A stretch of 64,000 nt of DNA from UBA7359 sp041689615. GTDB lineage: Bacteria > Pseudomonadota > Gammaproteobacteria > Eutrophobiales > Eutrophobiaceae. The notes beneath the pieces were generated by a model. The model was not told the origin of the DNA. It ran no database searches and saw nothing but the letters and a program-made list of their open reading frames with translations. The DNA is taken from NCBI GenBank assembly GCA_041689615.1, contig JBDNFW010000026.1, forward strand, positions 1 to 64,000, given 5' to 3'. Numbering within the stretch: position 1 is the stretch's first letter; the number at the start of each line of letters is the position of its first letter. This document shows, one piece after another, positions 44,004-53,403 of the stretch. The position numbers and the translations under genes were made by a program.

Positions 44004-45332
44004 ATGCTACTAAAACTAGAAATAAGTAATTTTTGCTCATTCCGCGACAATGCCGAATTTTCCCTTATCCCTTCAAGAGAAAAATTACATAGAAAACAAC
44101 ACATATACACAACAGAGGGAAGAGCAAAGACTGACGTTCTTAGATTGGCGGTGATTTATGGTGCTAACGCTTCAGGCAAGAGCAATCTTATTAAGGCTAT
44201 TGATTTTGCTAAGTGGTTTATAACGCAAGGAGTTCAACCAAATAGGCCAATTCCAATAAAAACTTTTAAACTTGATGAAAAACATCGAAACCAACCAGTC
44301 AGATTTTATTTTGAAATTCTGATTGAAAAGAAAAAATACTCATATGAGTTTATATTGACAAAAAATGCTGTGCTTTTCGAAGAACTTAATGAACTTTTGA
44401 CATCAAGCAAGAGAAATCTATTCAGACGAGAATTAACTAATAAAGAAAATACAAACTTTCAATTTGGTACCGCAATTAATAAATTATCAAAAGAAAAACA
44501 GCAATTTTATAAATTCACAGCAGAGGGAACACGTACTAATAAATTATTTCTTTCTGAATCAGTTGAACGTAATGCAACGAAGTTTCAAAAAATATATGAC
44601 TGGTTCAATGATAGCCTTCGTATTTTCTCTCCTGTAAGTGTTGCCCATGGTCTAGAATTTCGAATTGGAGACGATAAAGAATTTACTAAGTTTTTAAAAA
44701 ATATTTTATCCGAATTGGACCCAAATGTAGTTGGTATAAAATCTGAGTATGTTGATGTTACTCCTAATTCTGATATTCCTGAGCGTATGTTAAATGATAT
44801 AGAAAGGGATTTGGCAGAGGAAGAAGCAATATTTATATCTAACCCAATAACGGGAAATCGCACTGTTATATTAAAAATAAATGGTGAACTTAAATTACTT
44901 AAGATCTTTACTCAACATAAATGTATAGATACTGGAGAAAAAATTACTTTTGATTTAGAAGAAGAATCTGATGGTACTAGAAGAACAATAGAATTATCTC
45001 CACTTTTATACGAACTTATGACGACTGATAATTGCTCAGTAGCTTTTATAGATGAGTTAGATAGAAGCTTACACCCTATGTTAACAAAGAGACTTATTGA
45101 ATTATTTTTGAATAGCGATAGAAGTAAACAGTCACAAATGATTCTTTCAACACATGACACAGATTTATTAGATACTAGTTTATTGCGACAAGATATGATC
45201 TGGTTCATACCTAAAAATGACGGAGCATCTAGTTTATCTTCACTTAAAGAATTTAATCAACGATATGATAAAGACATTCGAAAAGAATATTTACAAGGCT
45301 CTTTTGGAGGCATTCCAATATTCGACAAATAA
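44004..45332 (+). CDS. AAA ATPase, OLD/RloA-like, possible defence gene
   Basis: 442 residues. Walker A GANASGKS lies near residues 53-60, a long insert follows, and the late motifs VAFIDELDRSLHP (Walker B) and ILSTHDTDLLD resemble SMC/OLD-type ATPases of the AAA_15/21 group. The end GSFGGIPIF resembles RloA-type proteins, which usually have a RloB partner; none follows before gltD. ATG 44004 is chosen over an upstream TTG. Divergent from the CBASS genes and visibly AT-rich, so probably a second, standalone or decayed defence gene. Confidence 0.75.
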   Translation: MLLKLEISNFCSFRDNAEFSLIPSREKLHRKQHIYTTEGRAKTDVLRLAVIYGANASGKSNLIKAIDFAKWFITQGVQPNRPIPIKTFKLDEKHRNQPVRFYFEILIEKKKYSYEFILTKNAVLFEELNELLTSSKRNLFRRELTNKENTNFQFGTAINKLSKEKQQFYKFTAEGTRTNKLFLSESVERNATKFQKIYDWFNDSLRIFSPVSVAHGLEFRIGDDKEFTKFLKNILSELDPNVVGIKSEYVDVTPNSDIPERMLNDIERDLAEEEAIFISNPITGNRTVILKINGELKLLKIFTQHKCIDTGEKITFDLEEESDGTRRTIELSPLLYELMTTDNCSVAFIDELDRSLHPMLTKRLIELFLNSDRSKQSQMILSTHDTDLLDTSLLRQDMIWFIPKNDGASSLSSLKEFNQRYDKDIRKEYLQGSFGGIPIFDK

Positions 45333-45372
45333 AATGTCTCAAAATTCTCTACACAATAGAATTATTTAAAAC

Positions 45373-45484
45373 CTCTCAGGTTGATGCAATACAAGGCAAA
45401 AAGCCGATTTAATAACCGGAGCTTATATGTAATAAGTGAGGATTTTAAATCGGCTTTTTAACGCAGTAGTGCGCTAGCTGAGAG
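45373..45484. repeat. 112-bp imperfect palindromic element
   Basis: Outer arms CTCTCAG and CTGAGAG; inner arms with the 14-bp identity AAAAAGCCGATTTA / TAAATCGGCTTTTT; between arm parts the sequences diverge (TTGATGCAATACAAGGC versus GCGTTAAAA with a CGCACTACTG strand). The centre is about 34 bp. It looks like a mobile palindromic unit (MITE-like) and could also act as terminator for the ATPase and gltD genes, whose stop is 4 bp away. Confidence 0.7.
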
Positions 45485-45487
45485 TTT

Positions 45488-46930
45488 TTAAACAGGTGCT
45501 GGGAGATCGGTATTTCCCATAAGATATCGATCTACCGCCGCCGCCGCACTTCTTCCTTCAGCAATCGCCCATACAATTAAACTCTGGCCGTGTTGCATAT
45601 CACCTGCGACGAATACACCATCTACATTGGTCATCCAGTTTTCATGCCAAACATTGGTGCGATCATTTAGATCAACACCGAGTTGTTCTACCAGACCTTC
45701 TTTCTCTGCACCGGTAAAACCCATTGCCAGAAAGACAAGATCAGCTTTTAACATTTTTTTGCTGTTCTTTACGTCATTGAACATCATACGTCCGGCTTCT
45801 CGTTGTATTTCTACTTTGGTCAGTTCGAGTTCGGTTAAATTACCATCGGCATCGCCATGGAATTTTTTCGTTTGTACTGAATAAACACGTTCGCCACCTT
45901 CTTCGTGCGCTGATGCGGTACGATAGATGAACGGCCATTGAGGCCAGGGATTATCTTCGGCACGCTCTTTTGGCGGTCGCGGCATAATTTCCAATGAGGT
46001 TACTGATGCTGCGCCTTGTCGATGCGCTGTACCGATACAGTCGGCACCGGTATCACCACCACCGATAACGATAACGTGTTTACCTTTGGCATTGATCTGT
46101 TGATCTTCTGGAATATCATCACCCATACACAAACGATTACTCAAGGGCAAGTATTCCATCGCCTGATACACGCCTTTAAATTCGCGACCGGGGATCGGTA
46201 AGTCACGACGGGCACTTGCACCACCGCTTAAGATTAACGCATCGAATTCTTTCTTTAGATCATTGGCATCGATATCAACCCCGATATGACTATTCGGTTT
46301 AAAGGTGACGCCTTCTGCTTCCATTTGTTCCATACGACGATCAATACGCGATTTTTCCATTTTGAATTCTGGAATACCGTAACGCATCAATCCTCCAATA
46401 CGATCAGAACGTTCAAATAAGGTAACGTCATGTCCAGCGCGCGCGAGCTGCTGCGCTGCTGCCATACCTGCTGGGCCGGAACCAATGATGCCGACTTTTT
46501 TACCGGTTTTCTTTTCTGGAATTTCGGGTTTGATCCAACCGTTTTCAAACGCTTTATCAATGATTGATAATTCAACCGCTTTAATGCTGACCGGATCTTC
46601 GTTAATACCTAATACACATGAACCTTCGCAAGGTGCAGGACATAAGGTACCAGTGAATTCTGGAAAGTTGTTGGTCGCGTGTAAGCGTTCAATAGCATCA
46701 TGCCATTGATCGTGATAAACCAGATCGTTCCAATCAGGAATCAGGTTACCTAGCGGACAACCTGAATGACAAAAAGGAATACCGCAATCCATACAACGAG
46801 CTGCTTGTATCTTTAGTGGCTCTACTGGCCACGGTTTCATGACCTGCTTCCAATCTTTTAATCTTTCTTCAACTGGACGATACGGTTGCTTCTCTCTTTC
46901 GTATTCCATGAATCCTGTAATCTTACCCAT
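45488..46930 (-). CDS. gltD: Glutamate synthase small subunit
   Basis: 480 residues. Supplies electrons from NADPH to GltB. Iron-sulfur ligands come from CMDCGIPFCHSGCPLGN and CPAPCEGSC; the FAD site is GSGPAGMAAAQQLARAG and the NADPH site VIGGGDTGADC. Start overlaps the gltB stop by 8 bp, so the subunits are translationally coupled. Its 3' end abuts the palindromic element and the accessory region; in Pseudomonas hemE would follow here. Confidence 0.97.
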   Translation of the reverse strand: MGKITGFMEYEREKQPYRPVEERLKDWKQVMKPWPVEPLKIQAARCMDCGIPFCHSGCPLGNLIPDWNDLVYHDQWHDAIERLHATNNFPEFTGTLCPAPCEGSCVLGINEDPVSIKAVELSIIDKAFENGWIKPEIPEKKTGKKVGIIGSGPAGMAAAQQLARAGHDVTLFERSDRIGGLMRYGIPEFKMEKSRIDRRMEQMEAEGVTFKPNSHIGVDIDANDLKKEFDALILSGGASARRDLPIPGREFKGVYQAMEYLPLSNRLCMGDDIPEDQQINAKGKHVIVIGGGDTGADCIGTAHRQGAASVTSLEIMPRPPKERAEDNPWPQWPFIYRTASAHEEGGERVYSVQTKKFHGDADGNLTELELTKVEIQREAGRMMFNDVKNSKKMLKADLVFLAMGFTGAEKEGLVEQLGVDLNDRTNVWHENWMTNVDGVFVAGDMQHGQSLIVWAIAEGRSAAAAVDRYLMGNTDLPAPV

Positions 46931-49900
46931 GTGCTGCCTCCATTACCGCTTCTTCTTCGGTTAGCCCTTTCTCTTTTCCGCGCTTGATGGCAGTCAGGAC
47001 GTGCTTGTAGTCTGTTGGCATCACCTTTACAAACTTGCTTTGATACGCGCTCCAGTTTTCTAATATCTTTTCTGCAACGGTACTTTGTGTATATTGCAGA
47101 TGTTTTGTCAGCAATGATTTTACTAACTTAACATCTTCATCGTCTTCTATTGATTCAAGTTCGACCATGTCTTTATTGCAACGGATTGCGAAGTCATCAT
47201 CTTCATCCAGTACATAAGCGATACCGCCAGACATACCCGCAGCAAAGTTACGACCTGTTTTACCGATAATGACAACACGACCGCCGGTCATGTATTCACA
47301 ACAGTGATCACCGACACCTTCAACAACTGCGTTAACACCGCTATTACGAACACAGAAACGTTCGCCAGCGATACCGCGTAAATAGGCTTCGCCTTCGGTT
47401 GCGCCATAAAGTAATACGTTACCGACCAGAATATTTTCTTCAGCAATAAAGGTTGAATGACGTGGCGGATAAACAATAATCTTGCCGCCGGATAAACCTT
47501 TGCCGAGATAGTCATTGGCATCGCCTTCGAGTGTTAAAGTCACGCCTTTAGGGATGAATGCACCAAAGCTCATACCGGCTGATCCATTGAAATGAATGTT
47601 TACTGTATCTTCCGGTAAACCTGCGCTGCCATAACGCGTGGTGATGTTATAGCCGAGTATCGTTCCAACGGTTCGATTGGTATTCACCACTGGCAGAATA
47701 ATATCGACCGGTGTTTTATTTTCTAATGCGTCTTTACATAACGGCATGATCGTCGTCATGTCGAGTGATTTTTCCAGACCGTGATCTTGTTGTTTAACAC
47801 AATAGATTTCATCACCGGGACGCGGCACTGCTTTATAAAGTATTTGGCTGAAATCCAGACCATGTGCTTTCCAATGGTCAACGGCTTTTCGAACGTTTAT
47901 CCTATCAACCTGGCCGATCATTTCATTGACAGTTTTGAATCCAAGTTCGGCCATGTATTCGCGTACTTCTTCGGCAATGTATTTAAAGAAGTTTTCAACA
48001 AACTCTGGCTGACCGGTAAACTTTGCTGTCAACTCCGGATTTTGTGTTGCAACACCTACAGGGCAAGTATTTAAATGACATGCACGCATCATGATACAAC
48101 CCATGACAACCAGTGGTGCCGTTGCAAAACCAAATTCTTCTGCGCCGAGTAAGGCAGCAATAACCACATCACGTCCGGTTTTTAACTGTCCGTCTGTTTG
48201 CACAACGATACGATCGCGTAAACCGTTTTGAATTAAGACTTGTTGGGTTTCTGCCAAACCTAATTCCCAAGGTAATCCGGCATGTTTTAATGAACTCATC
48301 GGTGACGCACCAGTACCACCGTCATAACCCGAAATTAAAACAACATCGGAATGCGCTTTCGCTACACCGGCAGCAACGGTACCAACACCGACTTCTGCAA
48401 CCAGCTTCACATGGATACGTGCTTTTGGATTTGCATTCTTTAAGTCGTGAATCAATTGTGCTAAATCTTCAATCGAATAGATATCATGATGCGGTGGTGG
48501 TGAAATCAAACCCACCCAAGGCGTTGAATGACGGACGTCTGCAATCCACGGATAAACTTTCGAGCCAGGTAATTGACCACCTTCACCAGGCTTTGCACCT
48601 TGCGCCATTTTAATTTGAATATCATCGGCATTAGCAAGGTATTCACTAGTGACACCAAAGCGACCGGAAGCCACTTGTTTGATTGAGCTTCTTCTTAAGT
48701 CACCATTCGCATCCGGTTTAAAACGTTTTGGATCTTCACCACCTTCACCGGTATTTGATTTACCACCGATACGGTTCATGGCTATGGCTAATGTTTCGTG
48801 TGCTTGTTTACTAATCGAGCCATAAGACATGGCACCGGTTGAAAAACGTTTCATGATGTTTTCAATCGGTTCTACTTCATCAATCGAGATTGACTTTTTA
48901 GCCGTGTCAAATTCAAACAAACCGCGTAAGGTTGCCAGATGTTCGTTCTGGTTATCAACTGCCGCTGTGTATTCTTTAAATATATTGTATTGACCTGATT
49001 GCGTGGCGTGTTGCAATTTGAATACGGTATCTGGATTAAATAGATGATATTCACCATCACGTCGCCATTTATATTCACCGCCCCAATCGAGATCCGGTTT
49101 TTTAACCGCACGATCAGGAAAAGCATTGTGATGACGCATGCTGGCTTCTTTTGCAACGATATCTAAACCGATACCACCGATGCGTGATGCGGTTGAAGTA
49201 AAATATTTATCAACGAATTTTTTATTTAAACCAATCGCTTCAAAGATTTGTGCGCCTCGATAAGACTGAACAGTTGAAATACCCATCTTCGCCATAATCT
49301 TGACCAGACCTTTGTTAACGGCCTTGATGAAATTCTTAACCGCTTTTTGATGTTCCATCTTTGGCAAGTAACCTTTAGCAATTAAACCGCTTAGTGATTC
49401 AAATGCAAGATACGGATTCACACAACCGACACCGTAACCCAACAGGACTGCAAAGTGATGTACTTCGCGCGGCTCACCTGATTCAAGAACCAGACTGACT
49501 TTTGCACGCAAACCCTGACGAATTAAATGCTGATGTAAACCGGATACTGCTAGTAAAGCCGGCATTGGCGCATTGTCTTTGTCAATATTACGATCGGAAA
49601 GAATGATATAGGTAATGCCATCTGCAATGGCTTTTTCTGCTTCAGCATAAATTCTTTCTAAACCAACTCTGATACCTTTACCATCTTCGGCAACTTTATA
49701 AGTAATCGAAATAGTGGTTGATGTAAAACCAGGCATATCCATATCACGAATACGCGCCAGTTCTTCATTGGTAATCACTGGAGAACTTAATTTAATCTGA
49801 CGGCAATGTTCAGGACCCGGTTTTAAAGGATTACTTTCTCTACCTATTGTAGAACTCACCTGAGTGACAAGCTCTTCGCGAATACCATCGAGCGGTGGAT

Positions 49901-51479
49901 TGGTAACCTGTGCGAACAGTTGTTTAAAATAGTCGTATAACATACGTGAACGATTGGATAACACTGCTAGCGCAGCATCGGTTCCCATCGAACCAGTCGG
50001 TTCCATTTCTTTCTCTGCCATCGGCGCCATCAAGGTTTTTAAATCTTCATGGGTATAACCAAAGGCTTGTTGTCTTTGTAATAAAGTATCCAGATCGGTA
50101 CCGTGAACTTGTTTTGGTTCAGGTAAGTTTCCGATCGGGATTAAATTTTCTTTTAACCATTCGCCGTAAGGATTTGCTTCAACAAATTCTTTCTTTAATT
50201 CATCATCACCAATGATACGACCTTGCTTCATATCAACCATCAAGATTCGTCCGGGATGCAGACGTTCTTTAATCTTGACATTCTCTGGTGCAACTTCTAA
50301 CACGCCTACTTCTGACGCCATAATGATTATGTCATCATGAGTCACATAGTAACGTGATGGACGTAATCCGTTTCGATCCAATACAGCACCGATCACTTCG
50401 CCATCGGTAAATGAAATTGATGCGGGGCCATCCCAGGGTTCCATTAAACACGCATGGTATTCATAGAACGCTTTACGATCGGCATCCATTGTTTCATGAC
50501 CAGACCAGGCTTCCGGGATCATCATTAATGCGGCATGTTGTAATGGGCGACCTGTCATGTGCAGAAATTCCATTACATTATCAAAGGTTGCTGAATCACT
50601 ACCGCCTTCAACAACGATGGGATAAAGTTTTTCCAGATCATCACCAAACAGTTCAGACTTACATAAAGCCTGACGCGCATGCATCCAGTTTGCATTACCA
50701 CGTGCGGTATTAATTTCACCGTTGTGTGCAACATAACGAAAAGGATGCGCCAAACGCCATTCAGGAAATGTATTAGTTGAGAATCGTTGGTGTACTAGTG
50801 CTAATGCTGATTCAACGTCTGGATCGCCGAGTTCAGGAAACATCGGTTCGATTTGCGAACCGGTTAACATGCCTTTATAGACAAAGGTACGATACGACAA
50901 CGACGGAATATAAAATAATTTTTGTTCTGATAGATCAGAATTCCAAATCGCGTTTTCTATACGCTTACGAATAACATAAAGCTTGCGGTCAAATGCGGCG
51001 GAATCGAGTGATGCATTTTTTGCGATAAATATTTGTTTAAAATCTGGTTCGTCTTTTACTGCTGACGGACCAAGCGAAGAATCATCAGTTGGAACTTCTC
51101 GCCAACCTAATAAAGTTTGGCCTTCTTCTGCAATAATTTTTTCAAATGCTTCCTGACAAAATTTTGATTGCGCCGGATCTTTCGGCAAGAAAACCATACC
51201 CGCACCGTAACTATCTGTGTCAGGGAGTTCGATACCAATTTCTGCGCAAACACGTTTTAGAAACTTGTGTGGTTTTTGAATCAGGATACCAACACCATCA
51301 CCGGTATTTTCTTCACAACCACATGCGCCACGATGGATTAAATTTTTAAGTATAGTAATTGCGTTGTCGACAATTTCGTGTGACTTCTTGCCTTTCATAT
51401 GAGCGACAAAACCTAGACCACATGAGTCATGTTCGGTTTGTGGATCGTATAGACCTTGTTGCTCTGAGGCTTGCTTCAT
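46923..51479 (-). CDS. gltB: Glutamate synthase large subunit
   Basis: 1518 residues. N-terminal class II glutamine amidotransferase domain; the catalytic Cys is C20 in EHDSCGLGF, exposed after removal of a 19-residue propeptide. A central domain and FMN-binding synthase domain follow (GRFGVTSEYLANADD, then GYDGGTGASP), and the 3Fe-4S cluster is in CIMMRACHLNTCPVGVATQ. The C-terminal GXGXG domain contains GGRVVIIGKTGRNF. Forms glutamate from 2-oxoglutarate and glutamine. Transcribed from the strong promoter at 51650-51678 with a leader of about 165 nt. Confidence 0.98.
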   Translation of the reverse strand: MKQASEQQGLYDPQTEHDSCGLGFVAHMKGKKSHEIVDNAITILKNLIHRGACGCEENTGDGVGILIQKPHKFLKRVCAEIGIELPDTDSYGAGMVFLPKDPAQSKFCQEAFEKIIAEEGQTLLGWREVPTDDSSLGPSAVKDEPDFKQIFIAKNASLDSAAFDRKLYVIRKRIENAIWNSDLSEQKLFYIPSLSYRTFVYKGMLTGSQIEPMFPELGDPDVESALALVHQRFSTNTFPEWRLAHPFRYVAHNGEINTARGNANWMHARQALCKSELFGDDLEKLYPIVVEGGSDSATFDNVMEFLHMTGRPLQHAALMMIPEAWSGHETMDADRKAFYEYHACLMEPWDGPASISFTDGEVIGAVLDRNGLRPSRYYVTHDDIIIMASEVGVLEVAPENVKIKERLHPGRILMVDMKQGRIIGDDELKKEFVEANPYGEWLKENLIPIGNLPEPKQVHGTDLDTLLQRQQAFGYTHEDLKTLMAPMAEKEMEPTGSMGTDAALAVLSNRSRMLYDYFKQLFAQVTNPPLDGIREELVTQVSSTIGRESNPLKPGPEHCRQIKLSSPVITNEELARIRDMDMPGFTSTTISITYKVAEDGKGIRVGLERIYAEAEKAIADGITYIILSDRNIDKDNAPMPALLAVSGLHQHLIRQGLRAKVSLVLESGEPREVHHFAVLLGYGVGCVNPYLAFESLSGLIAKGYLPKMEHQKAVKNFIKAVNKGLVKIMAKMGISTVQSYRGAQIFEAIGLNKKFVDKYFTSTASRIGGIGLDIVAKEASMRHHNAFPDRAVKKPDLDWGGEYKWRRDGEYHLFNPDTVFKLQHATQSGQYNIFKEYTAAVDNQNEHLATLRGLFEFDTAKKSISIDEVEPIENIMKRFSTGAMSYGSISKQAHETLAIAMNRIGGKSNTGEGGEDPKRFKPDANGDLRRSSIKQVASGRFGVTSEYLANADDIQIKMAQGAKPGEGGQLPGSKVYPWIADVRHSTPWVGLISPPPHHDIYSIEDLAQLIHDLKNANPKARIHVKLVAEVGVGTVAAGVAKAHSDVVLISGYDGGTGASPMSSLKHAGLPWELGLAETQQVLIQNGLRDRIVVQTDGQLKTGRDVVIAALLGAEEFGFATAPLVVMGCIMMRACHLNTCPVGVATQNPELTAKFTGQPEFVENFFKYIAEEVREYMAELGFKTVNEMIGQVDRINVRKAVDHWKAHGLDFSQILYKAVPRPGDEIYCVKQQDHGLEKSLDMTTIMPLCKDALENKTPVDIILPVVNTNRTVGTILGYNITTRYGSAGLPEDTVNIHFNGSAGMSFGAFIPKGVTLTLEGDANDYLGKGLSGGKIIVYPPRHSTFIAEENILVGNVLLYGATEGEAYLRGIAGERFCVRNSGVNAVVEGVGDHCCEYMTGGRVVIIGKTGRNFAAGMSGGIAYVLDEDDDFAIRCNKDMVELESIEDDEDVKLVKSLLTKHLQYTQSTVAEKILENWSAYQSKFVKVMPTDYKHVLTAIKRGKEKGLTEEEAVMEAAHG

Positions 51480-51649
51480 ATTGATATCACTCTTTTATTT
51501 TATTATATGAATTATGATTGTGCATTGCACAAATCGCAATTTTTTGCGTCGGAATAGTATTATGGGAATCACTTCCAGAAAATCCTGATTACCGCTATTA
51601 GTTCTTATTTCCTGATCCTTTCCCGTAACCAGACGGAAAAGGGGTAGGG
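51480..51649 (-). promoter_or_regulatory. gltB 5' leader with a hairpin
   Basis: The leader is about 165 nt from the predicted start near 51643. Its first 30 nt fold as CCTTTTCCGT-(6)-ACGGGAAAGG with one mismatch (51617-51642). Near the gene two short hairpins follow (GCAAAAAATTGC; TGTGCAATGCACA). I do not recognise a known riboswitch. It could serve in nitrogen-dependent control, but this is only inferred. Confidence 0.4.
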
Positions 51650-51678
51650 ATTATAATAAAGCACGCTATTTATGTCAC
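51650..51678 (-). promoter_or_regulatory. Sigma70 promoter of gltBD
   Basis: On the minus strand -35 GTGACA (51673-51678) and -10 TATAAT (51650-51655) are 17 bp apart, one mismatch from the -35 consensus and a perfect -10. It is about 170 bp upstream of the gltB ATG, and no other ORF lies between. Confidence 0.75.
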
Positions 51679-51819
51679 GGCGCAACATCGAATATTAGGA
51701 AATAACGACAAAATTCACTATAAACACTTTTATGACAATTTAGAGGGAGTTAATGATTTTTAGCCGCAATATAACGACATATAGCGACTATTTTCTAATA
51801 TTTTATACTGCAACAGTCA

Positions 51820-53370
51820 CTACTTCATCAGGTCTTTTATGCTTTGCACTGTTCTTGGCCATGGTGCCATTAATTTTGCTCTTGTAGGTAATCCTTCTAT
51901 TGCCGCGACTGCCTGGTCGCGATTTTCATATAAACCGTAAACAAGCACATGCCATTCCTTGCCTTTGTTCGAGGCGGTAAAGGAAATAATTTTATGGTCG
52001 GTGTCTTTAAATGCTCTTAGATACACATCGATCGTCTCTTGTTCGTAAGCGCCGATTAACTGTAATACATATTTTTTCGGGTCTTGTTTTATTAACCACT
52101 TAATATCTTTTACGGTTGGTTCTGGTTCTGGTTTTGGCTCTGGCACTTTTACAGGCTCAGGTAGCGTTTGTTCGGGCTCTGGTTCAGGTTCAGGAATTGT
52201 TCCGACTGTACTTTCAGTAGTTGTATTAGTAAAAGGAACACTCTCCTCAATAACTTCTTCTATCAGTTCTTCTTCTACAGCTTCTTCTGTAGCTGTTTGC
52301 ATATCTGATTCTCGCGCAACTAAGTGGCCTGCTTCGTTATAAACACTCACACCTGATTTATCTTTGAGATCTTTTGCAATCTCAGGAATCACGGACGGAG
52401 ATAATTCTTCAATCGTCACTGGTTCTGGCTCAAGTTCTTCAGGCACTTCTATTTCAACGAGGTCGTCCGGCTTGGTTTCTTCTTCATTTAATTTTGGCAG
52501 ATTTAGTTTTATGGTTTGTTTTACTTCTGTTTTCTCTGCGTGCTGTAATATTGTTGCGATACCAACCGAGAGGAACATTAATAACACGACAACGATAATT
52601 ATTAATTTATTCTTTATAAATAATGCTCTGATATTAACTGACGGTTTTTTTTCTTTAACTACCTCTGGTTGTTTTGCCGGATCATCAAGATACTGTTCGC
52701 ATAGCGCGTTTATCCTTCCTGGTAAGCCATGTGAGATACGATGTATTTGTTTTATTGTTTTCTCATCAAACAAATTTAAGTCAGTTGAATTATTTGTTGG
52801 GTAATGATTTCGTATGTATTGTTCTGTTTGTTTTTCCGAGAGATTCGGCATTTCAACAATGTGAAGGCTTTCTGAGTCATCCTGATTGATCCCAGATTCT
52901 TCTAATTGCTCTAAAAACGACGGCTCGCAGAACAAACAGATATGAAGTGCTGAAGCTTCATTAGCATTTTTTAATATAGTGAATAACTGATTAAGCAAAT
53001 CTTCATTTAGCAGGTCAGCATTGTCTATGAGTAAAGCAGGGATTTCCTGTTTGTTCTGGCAGCGGGTTAACCATTGATTTAATTCTTCCGGACCATATTT
53101 TGACTCTTGTAATTCATCAAGACGAGAACCATCGATTAATGCTCTGTAAATATCATTAATATTAGTGACAGCGCTAACGGTGAAATTTCTTATAACTAAA
53201 TTTGATTCGTCCTGACGACTTAACTCTTCGAAGAAAGTTGTTTTGCCTGAATCCAGTTCTCCTTTGACAACAACAAGCTTATTGCTGTATTCCAACAAAT
53301 GTAAAATAAGTTCAATACGGTGGGTTAATTCCGGCGTAATAAAACAGTCTTGTTGATTTTTCCTTGTCAT
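51820..53370 (-). CDS. DamX-like ATPase/SPOR-domain protein
   Basis: 516 residues. An N-terminal AAA-like ATPase (about 35-240; Walker A GELDSGKTT, then ALLIDNADLL) of the ExeA/GspA type, one TM helix near residues 255-275 (LIIIVVVLLMFLSVGIATIL), a low-complexity Pro/Glu linker (about 295-430) and a C-terminal SPOR domain (from about 440, with YVLQLIGAYEQETID) that binds denuded peptidoglycan at the division septum. Same position in the aroB-gltB interval as in Pseudomonas. The long Glu/Pro linker is encoded by repeated GGTTCTGG on the plus strand. Confidence 0.87.
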   Translation of the reverse strand: MTRKNQQDCFITPELTHRIELILHLLEYSNKLVVVKGELDSGKTTFFEELSRQDESNLVIRNFTVSAVTNINDIYRALIDGSRLDELQESKYGPEELNQWLTRCQNKQEIPALLIDNADLLNEDLLNQLFTILKNANEASALHICLFCEPSFLEQLEESGINQDDSESLHIVEMPNLSEKQTEQYIRNHYPTNNSTDLNLFDEKTIKQIHRISHGLPGRINALCEQYLDDPAKQPEVVKEKKPSVNIRALFIKNKLIIIVVVLLMFLSVGIATILQHAEKTEVKQTIKLNLPKLNEEETKPDDLVEIEVPEELEPEPVTIEELSPSVIPEIAKDLKDKSGVSVYNEAGHLVARESDMQTATEEAVEEELIEEVIEESVPFTNTTTESTVGTIPEPEPEPEQTLPEPVKVPEPKPEPEPTVKDIKWLIKQDPKKYVLQLIGAYEQETIDVYLRAFKDTDHKIISFTASNKGKEWHVLVYGLYENRDQAVAAIEGLPTRAKLMAPWPRTVQSIKDLMK

Positions 53371-53403
53371 AAATTTCTTTGACTATTGCATCGTTAATAT
53401 TTC

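Noticed and set aside
44004..45332. Retron or full RloAB system around the ATPase
   Set aside because: No reverse transcriptase, msr/msd or RloB gene lies between the ATPase and gltD.
52364..52804. 146-codon plus-strand ORF opposite the DamX-like gene
   Set aside because: Shadow of the Glu/Pro-rich linker read in antisense; low-complexity Ser.
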